From an uncultured Eubacteriales bacterium (GTDB lineage: Bacteria; Bacillota; Clostridia; Christensenellales; CAG-138), in the NCBI GenBank assembly GCA_902786465.1, contig CADACQ010000012.1, positions 1 through 64,000 of the forward strand: 64,000 bases of DNA. Reading direction: 5' to 3'. The number at the start of each line of letters is the position of its first letter. Positions within the stretch are counted from its first letter, which is position 1. Below are positions 25,652 through 36,691 of this stretch, one piece after another. The notes under the pieces were generated by a model, which was given only the letters and a program-made list of their open reading frames with translations, had not been told where the DNA came from and did not search any database. The position numbers and the translations under genes are program-made.

Positions 25652-26401
25652 CTAAATCCAGCCCTTCACCGTGTACCAGCAGATGCCCACGCACTCCCGG
25701 AGGAAGTTGTTGATGGCCAGGTACCACACGTCCGGGGCGCCCAGGCCCCGGGCCGGGATGCCGCCCTTTTGGGCCACGCGGGCGGCGCGATAGACGTGGA
25801 AGCGGGTGGTGACGAAGCCGATGGAGGCATTCTGGCCCAGCTGCTCGTCTATGATGGCCTTGCTGAAGGCGAAGTTCTCCGCGGTGCTAGTGGCCCTGTC
25901 CTCCTGGAGGATGCGCTCAGGGGCGATCCCCCGGCGGATCAGATATCCGGCCATGGCCGACGCCTCGGTGACGCTTTCCCCGTCGCCCTGGCCGCCGGAG
26001 ACCACCAAAAGGGTCTTGGGATGGGCCACGGCGTAGTCGTAGGCGGTGTCCAGCCGGTTGCTCAACACCCAGGTGACCTTCTCCCCGTGGACCGCCGCGC
26101 CGAGGACGATCAGGGCGTCGTAGTCATCGTGCTCGCCCCGGTCCATGGCCCGCAGCATCAGCGAGCCCAGGAACAGCAAAAATAGGCACCCGAGGCCGTA
26201 GCAGACCAGAATGAACCGCCGCAGGAACAGCCAGAAGCCTGCGTCCATATGGGGCCAGAAGAGGCCCAGGAGCAGCAACGGCAAGCCCAGGATGGCGGGC
26301 AGGATCACGCCCAGGTTGTAGTTGGATAGGAAGCAGACGATCAGGGTGTCCAGTACGAGGAAACCGCCCACGATCAGGCATAGGATGCGCAGCAATTTCA
26401 A
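25652..26401 (-). CDS. YdcF/DUF218 (SanA-ElyC) family membrane protein
   Basis: The 249-residue protein has three or four hydrophobic helices in the first 85 residues, then a DUF218 domain. That domain has DALIVLGAAVHGEK, SNRLDTAYDYA, LLVVSGGQGDGESVTEASAM, YLIRRGIAPERILQED, RATSTAENFAFSK and TTRFHVYRA. Relatives such as ElyC and SanA act in envelope maintenance or in handling undecaprenyl carriers; the activity itself is not settled. It ends just before the glycine operon promoter and follows a composite hairpin element. A single-gene unit is likely. Confidence 0.88.
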   Translation of the reverse strand: MKLLRILCLIVGGFLVLDTLIVCFLSNYNLGVILPAILGLPLLLLGLFWPHMDAGFWLFLRRFILVCYGLGCLFLLFLGSLMLRAMDRGEHDDYDALIVLGAAVHGEKVTWVLSNRLDTAYDYAVAHPKTLLVVSGGQGDGESVTEASAMAGYLIRRGIAPERILQEDRATSTAENFAFSKAIIDEQLGQNASIGFVTTRFHVYRAARVAQKGGIPARGLGAPDVWYLAINNFLRECVGICWYTVKGWI

Positions 26402-26425
26402 AGAACGAACTCCTTTTTTTGTTTG

Positions 26426-26560
26426 CCGCTTTTTCTTTTCGGTGAAAAGAAAAAGCGGCGGAAAAAGAAAAGCTTAAGAGGATAATACAGTCTTCGCAGA
26501 TAAGCAATACTATTTCTTAAAGTTCTTTTGGTCTTCCCTTTTCTTTCAAGAAAAGGGAAG
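26426..26560 (-). repeat. Composite hairpin element (135 bp, inverted orientation)
   Basis: A type B hairpin with perfect 16-bp arms (26426-26441 with 26445-26460, GCCGC ends) is followed by ggaaaaagaaaagc. A 70-base spacer ends in aaagttcttttg, and a type A hairpin with 13-bp arms (26533-26545 with 26548-26560) closes the element. This is the reverse complement of the copies at 42661 and 56746. It fills the gap between uvrA and ydcF. Confidence 0.88.
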
Positions 26561-26566
26561 AAAGCT

Positions 26567-29398
<2,832 letters not shown>

Positions 29399-29423
29399 GA
29401 TGATCCTTTTACGTTTTTTCTTT

Positions 29424-29475
29424 GCCGCTTTTTCTCTTTAGGAAAAGAGAAAAAGCGGCGGAAAAAGAGAAACCA
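29424..29475 (-). repeat. Long-hairpin repeat, single (half) copy
   Basis: Perfect 16-bp arms GCCGCTTTTTCTCTTT (29424-29439) and complement (29444-29459) surround AGGA. The flank ggaaaaagagaaac and the following aaatggagtaatggg match the reverse complement of the copy at 56820-56845. It lacks the type A hairpin. Location is the 98-bp gap between ispDF and uvrA. Confidence 0.85.
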
Positions 29476-29496
29476 AATGGAGTAATGGGGGTCGTT

Positions 29497-30606
29497 TTAT
29501 ATAAGATTCGCGATTGCCCGGGCGCTTATGCAGAGGCCCCGGCCTTCGTCGTTCATGCCCTCGGTGGTGGTGGCCTTCAGGGAGACCTGGTCCAGCTGGA
29601 TGCCTAAGTCCTCGGCGATATTTTGGATGGCCTGGGGGAAATAGGGGGCCAGCTTGGGCCGCTGAGCGATCACCGTCACGTCCACGTGGGCCACGGTGAA
29701 CCGCTGTTCCCGCAGGCGGCGGGCCACCTCTCGGAGGAGGATGCGGCTCGAGATGTTTTCGTACTGAGGATCCTTGTCCGGGAACAGGTGACCGATGTCG
29801 CCCAGGCTGGCCGCGCCCAGCAGGGCGTCCATAAGGGCGTGCAGGAGCACGTCCCCGTCGGAGTGGGCGATGAGCCCCTTTTCGAAGGGGATCTCCACCC
29901 CGCCCAGGATGAGCTTGCGGCCCTCGCCCAGCACGTGGGTGTCGAAGCCCGTGCCCGTCCGAGGGCGGATAAGGCTGGCTTGGGCAAAGGCCCAGTCCTC
30001 GGGGGTGGTCAGCTTGTAGCCCGTGCTGCTGCCGGGAGTGAAGGTCAGGGGGCCGATGAACCGGGCGTAGAGGGCGGCATCGTCCGTGGCATTTTGGTCC
30101 CCAGCCTGCTCATAGGCGGAGAGGATCTCTTCGAACCGGAAGGCCTGGGGGGTCTGGGTCCGGACGAGCCTGGACCGGTCCAGAGGTTTCTGGGTGTCGG
30201 TCTCGAACACGGAGTCCGTCATGGGCAGGGACGCGACGCCGCTGCCGTTCGCTTTAGCGCTGTCGATGGCGGCGCGGACGGCGTCCAGGGACTGGAAGCA
30301 CCGGGCGGCATCGTGGATCACGGCGATATCCCCCGGTTGGCCTTGGGCCGCGCGCAAAGCGTTCAGCACGGACTGGCCCCGGGTGCTGCCCCCGTCGCAG
30401 AGGGTGACGGGCACAGGCAGGCGCAGGGCTTCCGCCGCGGGGCGGGTGTCCGCCGTCACCGCGATCACCAGCCTGTCGCAGCCGCTGTGTGCGAGCAACG
30501 ACGCGCTGCGCTCCAAGGCGTTGAATTCGCCCAGGGGCGTGGTCAGCTTGTTGAAGCCCATGCGCTGGCTGCTGCCGCCGCACAGGAGGATGCCGATGAC
30601 GCTCAT
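29497..30606 (-). CDS. ispDF: Bifunctional IspD/IspF isoprenoid enzyme
   Basis: The 369-residue chain fuses two steps of the methylerythritol phosphate pathway to isoprenoid precursors. Residues 1-215 are IspD, the CTP:MEP cytidylyltransferase, with LCGGSSQRMGFNK (7-19), VIHDAARCF and VRTQTPQAF. Residues 216-369 are IspF, the 2,4-cyclodiphosphate synthase, with GTGFDTHVL, the AHSDGDVLLHAL metal site, GDIGHLFPD and SLKATTTEGM. Fusions of this kind occur in several bacteria, and they catalyse non-adjacent steps separated by IspE. The start overlaps the rqcP stop by four bases. Confidence 0.96.
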   Translation of the reverse strand: MSVIGILLCGGSSQRMGFNKLTTPLGEFNALERSASLLAHSGCDRLVIAVTADTRPAAEALRLPVPVTLCDGGSTRGQSVLNALRAAQGQPGDIAVIHDAARCFQSLDAVRAAIDSAKANGSGVASLPMTDSVFETDTQKPLDRSRLVRTQTPQAFRFEEILSAYEQAGDQNATDDAALYARFIGPLTFTPGSSTGYKLTTPEDWAFAQASLIRPRTGTGFDTHVLGEGRKLILGGVEIPFEKGLIAHSDGDVLLHALMDALLGAASLGDIGHLFPDKDPQYENISSRILLREVARRLREQRFTVAHVDVTVIAQRPKLAPYFPQAIQNIAEDLGIQLDQVSLKATTTEGMNDEGRGLCISARAIANLI

Positions 30607-30851
30607 GCTTCCGGCAGGACGGTATAGAGCCCGTCCGCCTCCTCCTTGCGGACCACCTCGGGGGTGGCGTTCACCTTCACCAGCATGTGGTGGCCGCCCA
30701 GCAGGATGTCCAGCACGTCCCCGGGCTTAACCTCGGAGGCGGGCTTGGCCACCTTGCCGTTGATGCTGATGCGGCCGGCGCCGGCCGCCTCGTTGGCCAC
30801 GGTCCGCCGCTTGATGATGCGGGAGACCTTCAGAAACTTATCCAAACGCAT
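30603..30851 (-). CDS. rqcP: S4-domain RNA-binding protein RqcP
   Basis: This 82-residue protein is a stand-alone S4 domain: MRLDKFLKVSRIIKRRTVA at the start, then GRISINGKVAKPASEVKPGD near 26-46. It matches RqcP (YabO in B. subtilis), which works with RqcH to add alanine tails on stalled ribosomes. The small size and conserved RLDKFLK motif distinguish it from larger S4 proteins. It is the first gene of a unit with ispDF. GGGGAAAAGC precedes the ATG. Confidence 0.9.
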   Translation of the reverse strand: MRLDKFLKVSRIIKRRTVANEAAGAGRISINGKVAKPASEVKPGDVLDILLGGHHMLVKVNATPEVVRKEEADGLYTVLPEA

Positions 30852-30889
30852 CTTGCTTTTCCCCTTTTCTCACGGTTTGCTAACACTTA

Positions 30890-30918
30890 ATCATACTACG
30901 GATTCGCCCTGGATACAA
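30890..30918 (-). promoter_or_regulatory. Promoter of rqcP-ispDF
   Basis: On the minus strand TTGTAT (30918-30913) and TATGAT (30895-30890) have exact 17-bp spacing, about 40 bases before the rqcP start. Confidence 0.6.
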
Positions 30919-30947
30919 TAGGAACAACGATAGATAGGGAGGCGAAG

Positions 30948-31532
30948 ATGATCACCTATTTCGTATTGAAGGCGGACGGGGGCAAAACGGCGGGCTGCGT
31001 GCGGCTGGAGAACGGCCGCGCCCGCAGCAGCTGCCCCTGCACCCTGCTCTTGGAGGACGGCGCCGCGGTAGACCTGGGCCCGGAGGAAACGCCTCTGCCC
31101 GCCCGGCCCCTGGGGGCGGCGGTGCTCCAGGGGGAGAAACTGGCGGCCTGGGGCGCTGTGCCGGGGGAAAAGCTCACCGGGCCGGAGCTCCTGCGCCGCC
31201 TGCGGCAGGCGCGGACGACGACGGAAGCGCCGAAGCCGGAACCTATCCCGGAGCCGGAACCCATACCGGAGCCTGAGCCTGCACCTGAACCGGAGCCCAT
31301 ACCGAGCCCGGAAGCGGACCCCGAGGAGGCGCCGGAAGAGGCCCCGGAGCCCTCGGACAGCGCCGCGGCGGCCGCGGATTTCGGCCTCCTGGTCCGGCAC
31401 GCGGGAGAGGTATACGAGGACATCCTCCATCCGCCTCTGCCGGAAGCGTCTAAGGAGGAGCCGACGGAGGAAGTCAAGAAGGATTGGTTTTCGGAGACGG
31501 AGGCTCTGCTGACAAAGATCCGGCGCGGATGA
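30948..31532 (+). CDS. Unknown protein with Pro-Glu repeats
   Basis: I do not recognise this 194-residue protein. Residues 1-85 form a small beta-rich domain (ITYFVLKADGGKTAGCVRLENG) that looks soluble and has no signal peptide. Residues 95-125 are a regular EPIPEPEP repeat, followed by an acidic Ala/Glu stretch and a C-terminal amphipathic helix ending WFSETEALLTKIRRG. GGGAGG lies before the ATG, so translation is credible. It is convergent with the M15-like gene and has no operon partner. The layout (globular head, stiff linker, short helix) would suit an adaptor between two complexes, which is inference only. Confidence 0.65.
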   Translation: MITYFVLKADGGKTAGCVRLENGRARSSCPCTLLLEDGAAVDLGPEETPLPARPLGAAVLQGEKLAAWGAVPGEKLTGPELLRRLRQARTTTEAPKPEPIPEPEPIPEPEPAPEPEPIPSPEADPEEAPEEAPEPSDSAAAAADFGLLVRHAGEVYEDILHPPLPEASKEEPTEEVKKDWFSETEALLTKIRRG

Positions 31533-31537
31533 TCGCG

Positions 31538-32782
31538 TCACGAGTCGATATACTCGAACACCTTTCTAAGAGCCAGGGGGGAATCGCTGAAGATCTCGGG
31601 ATCGTATTCCCCCAGGCCGAAGTGGCTGGCGTCGCAGGTATGGTCGTAGTAGACCCCCCAGAAGAACCCGGCCCGGTAGAAGGCCAGCTCGTACAGCAGA
31701 TAGTTTTGGATGATGGTGGGCACGTGCTCATAGGTCGCGCCCCAGGCGCCGATGTAGGTGAAGTCGTAGTATTTGAGCCCATTCTGCTCCTGGATGCCGT
31801 TGTAGATCAGGTTTTCGCTGATCTCCGTGCAGAAGGTGGCCCAGTTGTCCGGCACCGCCTCGTTGGGGCCGCCGGGGTTCAGATCCACGGCAAGGCCCAG
31901 CACGTGGGGGCTCAGGAAGGGGCTGTTCTCCTCCTGCCGGCCGATGAAGGGGCCGTTGTAGGATCGGACCAGCCGGCTCAGGCGGATCACGCCCGAATTC
32001 CACCGGCCGCCCACATGGACGTAGGTGGTGCGCATATATTCTACGGCCTGGCGGAAGGGCTCCTCGGCGGCCTTGTTCACCCGCCAGCTGTTCCCGAAGG
32101 GCGTGTCGATGGTGGTCGTATTCCGGACGATCCAGCCGTTGTCCACCCAGATCTGGTTGTAAGTGCCCGTTTGGTAGGTGAAGGGCAGCGTGTCGTCGCC
32201 CACATAGGCGGCCATGGCCGGATAGGTGTCCCGAAGATCGTTGGGGATCAGGGTGTGGAGGGCCGTGGTCCGTTCCACGGTGAAGGGCGCGGTGTAGAGG
32301 ACCGTTTCCCCCGCCACGCCGTTGGCGGCCTTCAGGGTGAAGACGTAGGTCCCGGGCTTCAGCGCGGCGAAGTCGATCCGGGCGGACAGGCTCCTGTTTT
32401 CAAAGGGGAAGGTCCTGTCCCACAGGGGGAAGCAGGTGGCCGTCTCGTCTTCGGCGTCTATCACCGCCTCCGCTTCCAGCAAAACGTCGCCCGCCTCGTC
32501 GCTGACGGTCACGGCCACTCGGGTCAGGGGCACCTCGCTCACCACCGTGCCCCCGAAGACGAAGGGACGTTTCTCCGTCAAACGGTACTCCGGGCAGGGC
32601 AAGGGCAGCCCCGCTTCCGGTTCGAAGCGGATGGCCGGGTCCGGCGTAGGGCTGGGCTCCGGCGTCTCCGCCGAAGACGGAGCAGCCGTCGGCGCGGGAC
32701 CGCTTCCTTCCGCCGCCCAGGCGGGCGGCAGCAGAGACGAAGCCAGCAGCAGTATCAAAGCTAAAGTCAGAAAGCGTTTCAT
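31538..32782 (-). CDS. Secreted M15-type peptidase (probable peptidoglycan carboxypeptidase)
   Basis: The 414-residue protein has a signal peptide (1-24, ending PAWAAEG), a Pro/Thr-rich linker and an Ig-like beta domain (about 55-160). The catalytic region has SPHVLGLAVDLNPGG (the H-x6-D zinc pattern of M15 peptidases) and the later GVYYDHTCDASHFGLGEYD, giving the second histidine. These are the hallmarks of D-Ala-D-Ala carboxypeptidase or Ala-Glu endopeptidase enzymes acting on cell wall. The ATG at 32782 is preferred since the signal peptide begins there; an upstream ATG at 32797 is possible. It faces away from the phage cassette and shares its upstream region. Confidence 0.75.
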   Translation of the reverse strand: MKRFLTLALILLLASSLLPPAWAAEGSGPAPTAAPSSAETPEPSPTPDPAIRFEPEAGLPLPCPEYRLTEKRPFVFGGTVVSEVPLTRVAVTVSDEAGDVLLEAEAVIDAEDETATCFPLWDRTFPFENRSLSARIDFAALKPGTYVFTLKAANGVAGETVLYTAPFTVERTTALHTLIPNDLRDTYPAMAAYVGDDTLPFTYQTGTYNQIWVDNGWIVRNTTTIDTPFGNSWRVNKAAEEPFRQAVEYMRTTYVHVGGRWNSGVIRLSRLVRSYNGPFIGRQEENSPFLSPHVLGLAVDLNPGGPNEAVPDNWATFCTEISENLIYNGIQEQNGLKYYDFTYIGAWGATYEHVPTIIQNYLLYELAFYRAGFFWGVYYDHTCDASHFGLGEYDPEIFSDSPLALRKVFEYIDS

Positions 32783-32792
32783 GACGAAATAC

Positions 32793-32821
32793 ATCATATC
32801 ACAGGGAAAGACCCCGGGCAA
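32793..32821 (-). promoter_or_regulatory. Promoter of the M15-type peptidase gene
   Basis: TTGCCC and TATGAT with 17-bp spacing are present on the minus strand. The -35 hexamer lies inside the long palindrome at 32807-32841. The leader would be only a few bases long. Confidence 0.5.
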
Positions 32822-32841
32822 CGAAAGAGCCCGGGGTCTTT
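32807..32841. repeat. 13-bp perfect inverted repeat upstream of the phage cassette
   Basis: AAAGACCCCGGGC (32807-32819) and its complement (32829-32841) form a hairpin with a 9-base loop. It could end transcription, but no gene leads into it from either side, since the flanking genes diverge. It may insulate the cassette or mark an old integration boundary. Confidence 0.7.
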
Positions 32842-32864
32842 GTGATAAATCGGTAAACAGTGAA

Positions 32865-32889
32865 GGCGGCCTCCGTCTGCCGCCCTTTT
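32865..32889 (+). terminator. Terminator-like hairpin before terS
   Basis: GGCGGC (32865-32870) pairs with GCCGCC (32879-32884), followed by CTTTTC. It points toward the phage genes, about 90 bases before their first start, so it may act as an attenuator. Confidence 0.45.
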
Positions 32890-32979
32890 CGCCAGACTGA
32901 AATATGAACGAATTATCGGAGGCACGGGCCCCTTTTCTGTTGTATGCTGATTTCGCCGGAAGGGAAAGGAGGCAAGCAC

Positions 32980-33378
32980 GTGAGCAGACGGATGAGCCCA
33001 AAGCGCATGAACGAGGCCGTGGGGGCGTATTTTGCCCGATGCGACGGGACCAGGGAACGGGTCCCGCAAAAGGGAGGCGGGTTCTCAGAGAGACAGACCC
33101 CCTACACCCTCTATGGCCTCTGCGCGGCGGTATCCCTGTCCCCCCAGGAGGTCCTCGCGGCGGCCCATGGCCAGGGCGGCGCGGAAGGGACCATCCTGCT
33201 GCAGGGGCTCATCCGGGTGGCGGCCTACATCCAGGAGAAAGCCCTTTTGGGGGAGCTCAGCGCTACCGTGGCCCAGGCGGCCCTGAAGGAGCTGGGGCTG
33301 ACGGAGGGGCCTGCAGAGGAAGCCATGGAGCCGCTGCAGGTGATCCTGGACGGGGAAGCGGAGGCGTACAGCCGATGA
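32980..33378 (+). CDS. Probable phage terminase small subunit
   Basis: This 132-residue protein lies directly before and overlaps the large terminase gene. Its helical make-up, with a YTLYGLCAAVSLSPQEVLAAA segment (TLYGLCAAVSLSPQ) that looks like a helix-turn-helix recruited for DNA recognition, fits a TerS subunit. Family membership is from position and architecture rather than a clear motif. GTG at 32980 is chosen because AAGGAGG lies seven bases upstream; the ATG at 32944 has none. TerS would bind the packaging site and regulate TerL. It opens the ten-gene head cassette. Confidence 0.65.
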   Translation: MSRRMSPKRMNEAVGAYFARCDGTRERVPQKGGGFSERQTPYTLYGLCAAVSLSPQEVLAAAHGQGGAEGTILLQGLIRVAAYIQEKALLGELSATVAQAALKELGLTEGPAEEAMEPLQVILDGEAEAYSR

Positions 33379-34709
33379 AGACCCTGCGTTTGACGGGCCA
33401 GCCCAATCCCAAGCAGCAGGCCTTCTTCCTCTCCACGGCCCCCCACACCGCCTATGGCGGGGCCCGGGGCGGGGGCAAGAGCTGGGCCATGCGCCGGAAG
33501 CTGGTGCTGCTGGCCCTCCGGTACCCGGGCCTCCAGGAGCTGCTCCTCCGGCGGACGCTGCCAGAGCTCCAGGAGAACCACGTGCGTCCCCTGATGGCGG
33601 AGCTTTCCGGGGCGGTGAAGTACAACCAGACCCAGCGCTGCTTCCTGTTCCCCAACGGGTCCAGGATCAAGCTGGGCTACTGCGACCAGGAGAAGGACGT
33701 GTACCAGTACCAGGGGCAGGAATACGACGTGATCGGCATGGAGGAGGCAACTCACTTCACCGAAAGCCAGATGACCTTTCTCACCACCTGCAACCGGTCC
33801 GTGCGCACGGACTTCTCCCCCCGGATGTACTACACCTGCAACCCCGGCGGCCCCGGCCACGAATGGGTCAAGCGGCTGTTCATCGACCGGCGCTACCACG
33901 ACGGCGAGCGGCCCGAGGACTATGCCTTCATCCCCGCCCGGCTTACGGACAACACGGTGCTCATGGAACGGGACCCGGGGTATCTTCGGACCTTGCAGCG
34001 GCTGCCGGAGCACCTGCGGCGGGCGTATTTGGACGGGGACTGGGACGTGCTCTCGGGCCGGTACTTCCCGGAGTTCTCCCGGCAGCGCCACGTGGTGGAC
34101 CCCTTCCCCCTCCCCGGCTGGTGGCGGCGGTTCCGGGCCATGGACTGGGGCTATCGGGACCCCTGCTGCGTGCTGTGGGTGGCGGTGAGCCCCGAGGGCC
34201 AGCTGGTGGTCTACCGGGAGCTGTACGTCACCGAGACCCTCTCGAGCCAGGTGGCCCGGAAGGTCCGGGAGCTGTCGGCGGGCGAGAAGATCTCCTACAC
34301 CGTGGCCAGCCCCGACGCCTGGCAGCAGCGGGGCCTCCCCGGGGCCGAGGGGGACTGCATCGCGGACGTGTTCGCGAGGAACGGCGTGCCTCTGCTCCCG
34401 GCGGACAACCGCCGCGTCCACGGCTGGCAGCGGCTGCGGGAAGCGCTGGCCCCCCAGGCGGACGGGGCTCCGGGCCTGGTGATCTTCCCCCAGTGCACCG
34501 AGCTCCTTCGGACCCTCCCCCTGCTCACCTACGACGAGCACGACCACGAGGACGTGAGCGACGGGTGTGAAGACCACGCCCCCGAGGCCCTCCGGTACGC
34601 CGTCATGAGCCGCCACCCCAAGGCGGCGGCCCCGGAACGGAAGGCCCCGCCCGCCTACGACCCCTTTGCCCCGCCCCGGACGCAGAACGAGGGGTTCACA
34701 AGCCTATAA
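33375..34709 (+). CDS. Phage terminase large subunit
   Basis: TerL is the motor and nuclease that packages phage DNA into procapsids. The 444-residue protein has the Walker A-like GGARGGGKSWA near 27-37, Walker B YDVIGMEEATHF near 119-130, and the coupling motif YYTCNPGG near 153-160. The nuclease domain starts at AMDWGYRDP near 256-264, with further acidic residues in VASPDAW and DGCEDHAPEALRY. Length and motifs are complete, so the gene is probably functional. ATG 33375 overlaps the TerS stop by four bases. Confidence 0.94.
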   Translation: MKTLRLTGQPNPKQQAFFLSTAPHTAYGGARGGGKSWAMRRKLVLLALRYPGLQELLLRRTLPELQENHVRPLMAELSGAVKYNQTQRCFLFPNGSRIKLGYCDQEKDVYQYQGQEYDVIGMEEATHFTESQMTFLTTCNRSVRTDFSPRMYYTCNPGGPGHEWVKRLFIDRRYHDGERPEDYAFIPARLTDNTVLMERDPGYLRTLQRLPEHLRRAYLDGDWDVLSGRYFPEFSRQRHVVDPFPLPGWWRRFRAMDWGYRDPCCVLWVAVSPEGQLVVYRELYVTETLSSQVARKVRELSAGEKISYTVASPDAWQQRGLPGAEGDCIADVFARNGVPLLPADNRRVHGWQRLREALAPQADGAPGLVIFPQCTELLRTLPLLTYDEHDHEDVSDGCEDHAPEALRYAVMSRHPKAAAPERKAPPAYDPFAPPRTQNEGFTSL

Positions 34710-34729
34710 AGAATGGAAAGGAAGCAACT

Positions 34730-36292
34730 ATGGAGCGAACCAACGACAAGGAAGCGTCCCGGCAGCTGTGCGAACGGGCATACCGGCTTTTCGACGAGTT
34801 CCGCAGCGCCTATCGGCAGGAGTGGCTGCGCCTCGAGAACAACGAACGCATCTACCGGGGGGACCACTGGTACGACGTGCCGGTGACGGACGAAAACGAG
34901 CCCAGGCCCGTGACCCCCATCATCCAGTCCACCGTGGAGAACGTGAGCGCGGATCTCATGGACCAGGCCCCCGAGGCCTACATCCGGCCCGAGGGCGCCG
35001 CCAACAGCTACGTGGCCAAGGTGGTGGAGGCGCTGATCCGCCGGAACCACGACGTGGCCGGGTATACCGTGGAGTACCAGAAGCTGGTCCACGATCTGCT
35101 GGTGGGCGGCTACTGCGTCCAGGAAGTGGGCTACGACCCGTCCCTGAACAACGGCCTCGGCGGCGCGTTCATCCGCCATGTGGACGATCGGAGCATCCTC
35201 TTCGACCCCCTGTGCGACGACATGCAGGAGGGCCGGGCGGTGTTCAAGCTGTCCCTCAGGACCCGGGCATGGTTCAAGGACCGGTTCCCGGAGAAGTATC
35301 TCGAGATGGGCGAGGACCCCTACGCCGCCAGCGACGCCCCGGCGGACGACATCCTCCGCGGCGACCGGCGCGACACCGTGCTGCTCCTCGAGTACTGGTG
35401 GAAGACCCCCACGGAACGGGAAGGCGTGTTCGCCGTCCACATGGCCCTCATCGCCGGAGGCGTGGTGCTGGCCGACAGCCGCGAAACGAAGCCCCAGGGC
35501 TACTTCGCCCACGGCATGTACCCCTTTGTGCTGACCCCGCTGTACATGCGCAAGGGCAGCCCTCTGGGTTTCGGCATCGTGGACCTGTTCGAGAAGCAGC
35601 AGAAGTACGCGGACAAGCTGGACCAGATCGTGTTGAAGAACGCCTTCATGGCCAGCCATAACAAGCTCCTGGTCACCGAGGCCTCGGGCTTCGACGAGGA
35701 GGACTTGAAGGACTGGTCCAAGGAGGTCCACCGGGGCGAGAGCCTCAGCGGCGTCACCTGGTTCTCCACCCCGCCGCTCCCCGCCTACCTGTTGACCTAC
35801 ATCCAGCGCATCCGGGAGGACATCAAAGAGGAGAGCGGCGCCAACGACTCCTCCCGCGGCAACTTCCGCCAGGGAGTCACCGCAGCGAGCGCCATCCAGG
35901 CCCTGCAGGTGGCCAGCACCAAGCGAGCCCGCATGGCCACCGCCCGGCTCTACGAGGCATTTCGGCAGGCGGTGCGCATGGAGATCGAGGTGGAACGGGA
36001 GTTCAACTTCTTCTTTAGGCCCGTCACCGTTCTGGTGAACGGGGAGGAGCGGACGGAATACTTCGACAGCGCCCTGCTGATCCGCATGGACAAGGGGTAC
36101 GAAGGCATGCCCATGGAGTTCCTCATCTCGGTCAAGGCCGCCAAGCAGGACCCGTTCTCGGCATCCGCCCAAAATGAGCTGATTGTACAGCTGCTGCAGG
36201 CAGGGGCCATCGATCCGAAACGGGCCGTGGAGCTGATGACCTTCGAGGGGAAGGACCAGGTGCTCAAGAGCATCAAAGACGACAGTAAATAA
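34730..36292 (+). CDS. Phage portal protein (P22-like)
   Basis: The portal forms the dodecameric ring through which DNA enters and leaves the capsid. The 520-residue protein opens with a helical clip, ENNERIYRGDHWYD, then RPVTPIIQSTVENVSADLMDQAP split at 60-80. A beta-rich wing has VGGYCVQEVGYDP, the stem has MYPFVLTPLYMRKGSP, and a long C-terminal helical crown contains RQGVTAASAIQALQVAST. This is the pattern of P22/podovirus portals. GGAAAGGAAG lies before the ATG. Reading frame is intact. Confidence 0.9.
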   Translation: MERTNDKEASRQLCERAYRLFDEFRSAYRQEWLRLENNERIYRGDHWYDVPVTDENEPRPVTPIIQSTVENVSADLMDQAPEAYIRPEGAANSYVAKVVEALIRRNHDVAGYTVEYQKLVHDLLVGGYCVQEVGYDPSLNNGLGGAFIRHVDDRSILFDPLCDDMQEGRAVFKLSLRTRAWFKDRFPEKYLEMGEDPYAASDAPADDILRGDRRDTVLLLEYWWKTPTEREGVFAVHMALIAGGVVLADSRETKPQGYFAHGMYPFVLTPLYMRKGSPLGFGIVDLFEKQQKYADKLDQIVLKNAFMASHNKLLVTEASGFDEEDLKDWSKEVHRGESLSGVTWFSTPPLPAYLLTYIQRIREDIKEESGANDSSRGNFRQGVTAASAIQALQVASTKRARMATARLYEAFRQAVRMEIEVEREFNFFFRPVTVLVNGEERTEYFDSALLIRMDKGYEGMPMEFLISVKAAKQDPFSASAQNELIVQLLQAGAIDPKRAVELMTFEGKDQVLKSIKDDSK

Positions 36293-36306
36293 GTATGGAG
36301 GAAACC

Positions 36307-36669
36307 ATGAAAGAAACCATGATGGAAGAGAATCCCTACCGCGCCATGGGCGAGGAGATCGCCAAGCTGGAGGCGGAGGGAAAGCTGCCCGAGGGCTTTG
36401 ACCTGGAGGCCGCCTGTGATGACGAGCGGTTCATCGAATTGCTGCACGAGCTGGAGCCCTACGGGGCTATCCGGGTCTACGCCGCCGAGCGGGTGGCCGA
36501 GGCCGCCAAGGAGCAGGCCCTGACGGAGCTGCGCCGGGAAGCCCTGGAGCGGAAGAAGCTTCCCCAGCCCACCCGCGGCAACCAGCTGCTGAGCGCCGAG
36601 GAAGACTACGCCGCCATGAGCCCCGAAGCTTTCCGGGCTCTGGAGAACCGCTTGAGAAACCACGCATAA
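36307..36669 (+). CDS. Small phage head protein, probable scaffold
   Basis: This is a 120-residue, acidic, wholly helical protein (MGEEIAKLEAEGKLPEGFDL, AAERVAEAAKEQALTEL, LSAEEDYAAMSPEAFRAL) between portal and major capsid genes, the usual scaffold position. It is short for a scaffold, and no family motif is seen, so the call rests on position and composition. The ATG at 36307 has GGAGG five bases upstream; an ATG at 36295 lies closer to the portal stop but lacks a ribosome binding site. Confidence 0.5.
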   Translation: MKETMMEENPYRAMGEEIAKLEAEGKLPEGFDLEAACDDERFIELLHELEPYGAIRVYAAERVAEAAKEQALTELRREALERKKLPQPTRGNQLLSAEEDYAAMSPEAFRALENRLRNHA

Positions 36670-36691
36670 GAGAAAAGGAGGACAACGATCC

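Noticed and set aside
25326-25727. Open frame across the glycine riboswitch
   Set aside because: It translates the conserved aptamer bases and the terminator, which are explained as RNA.
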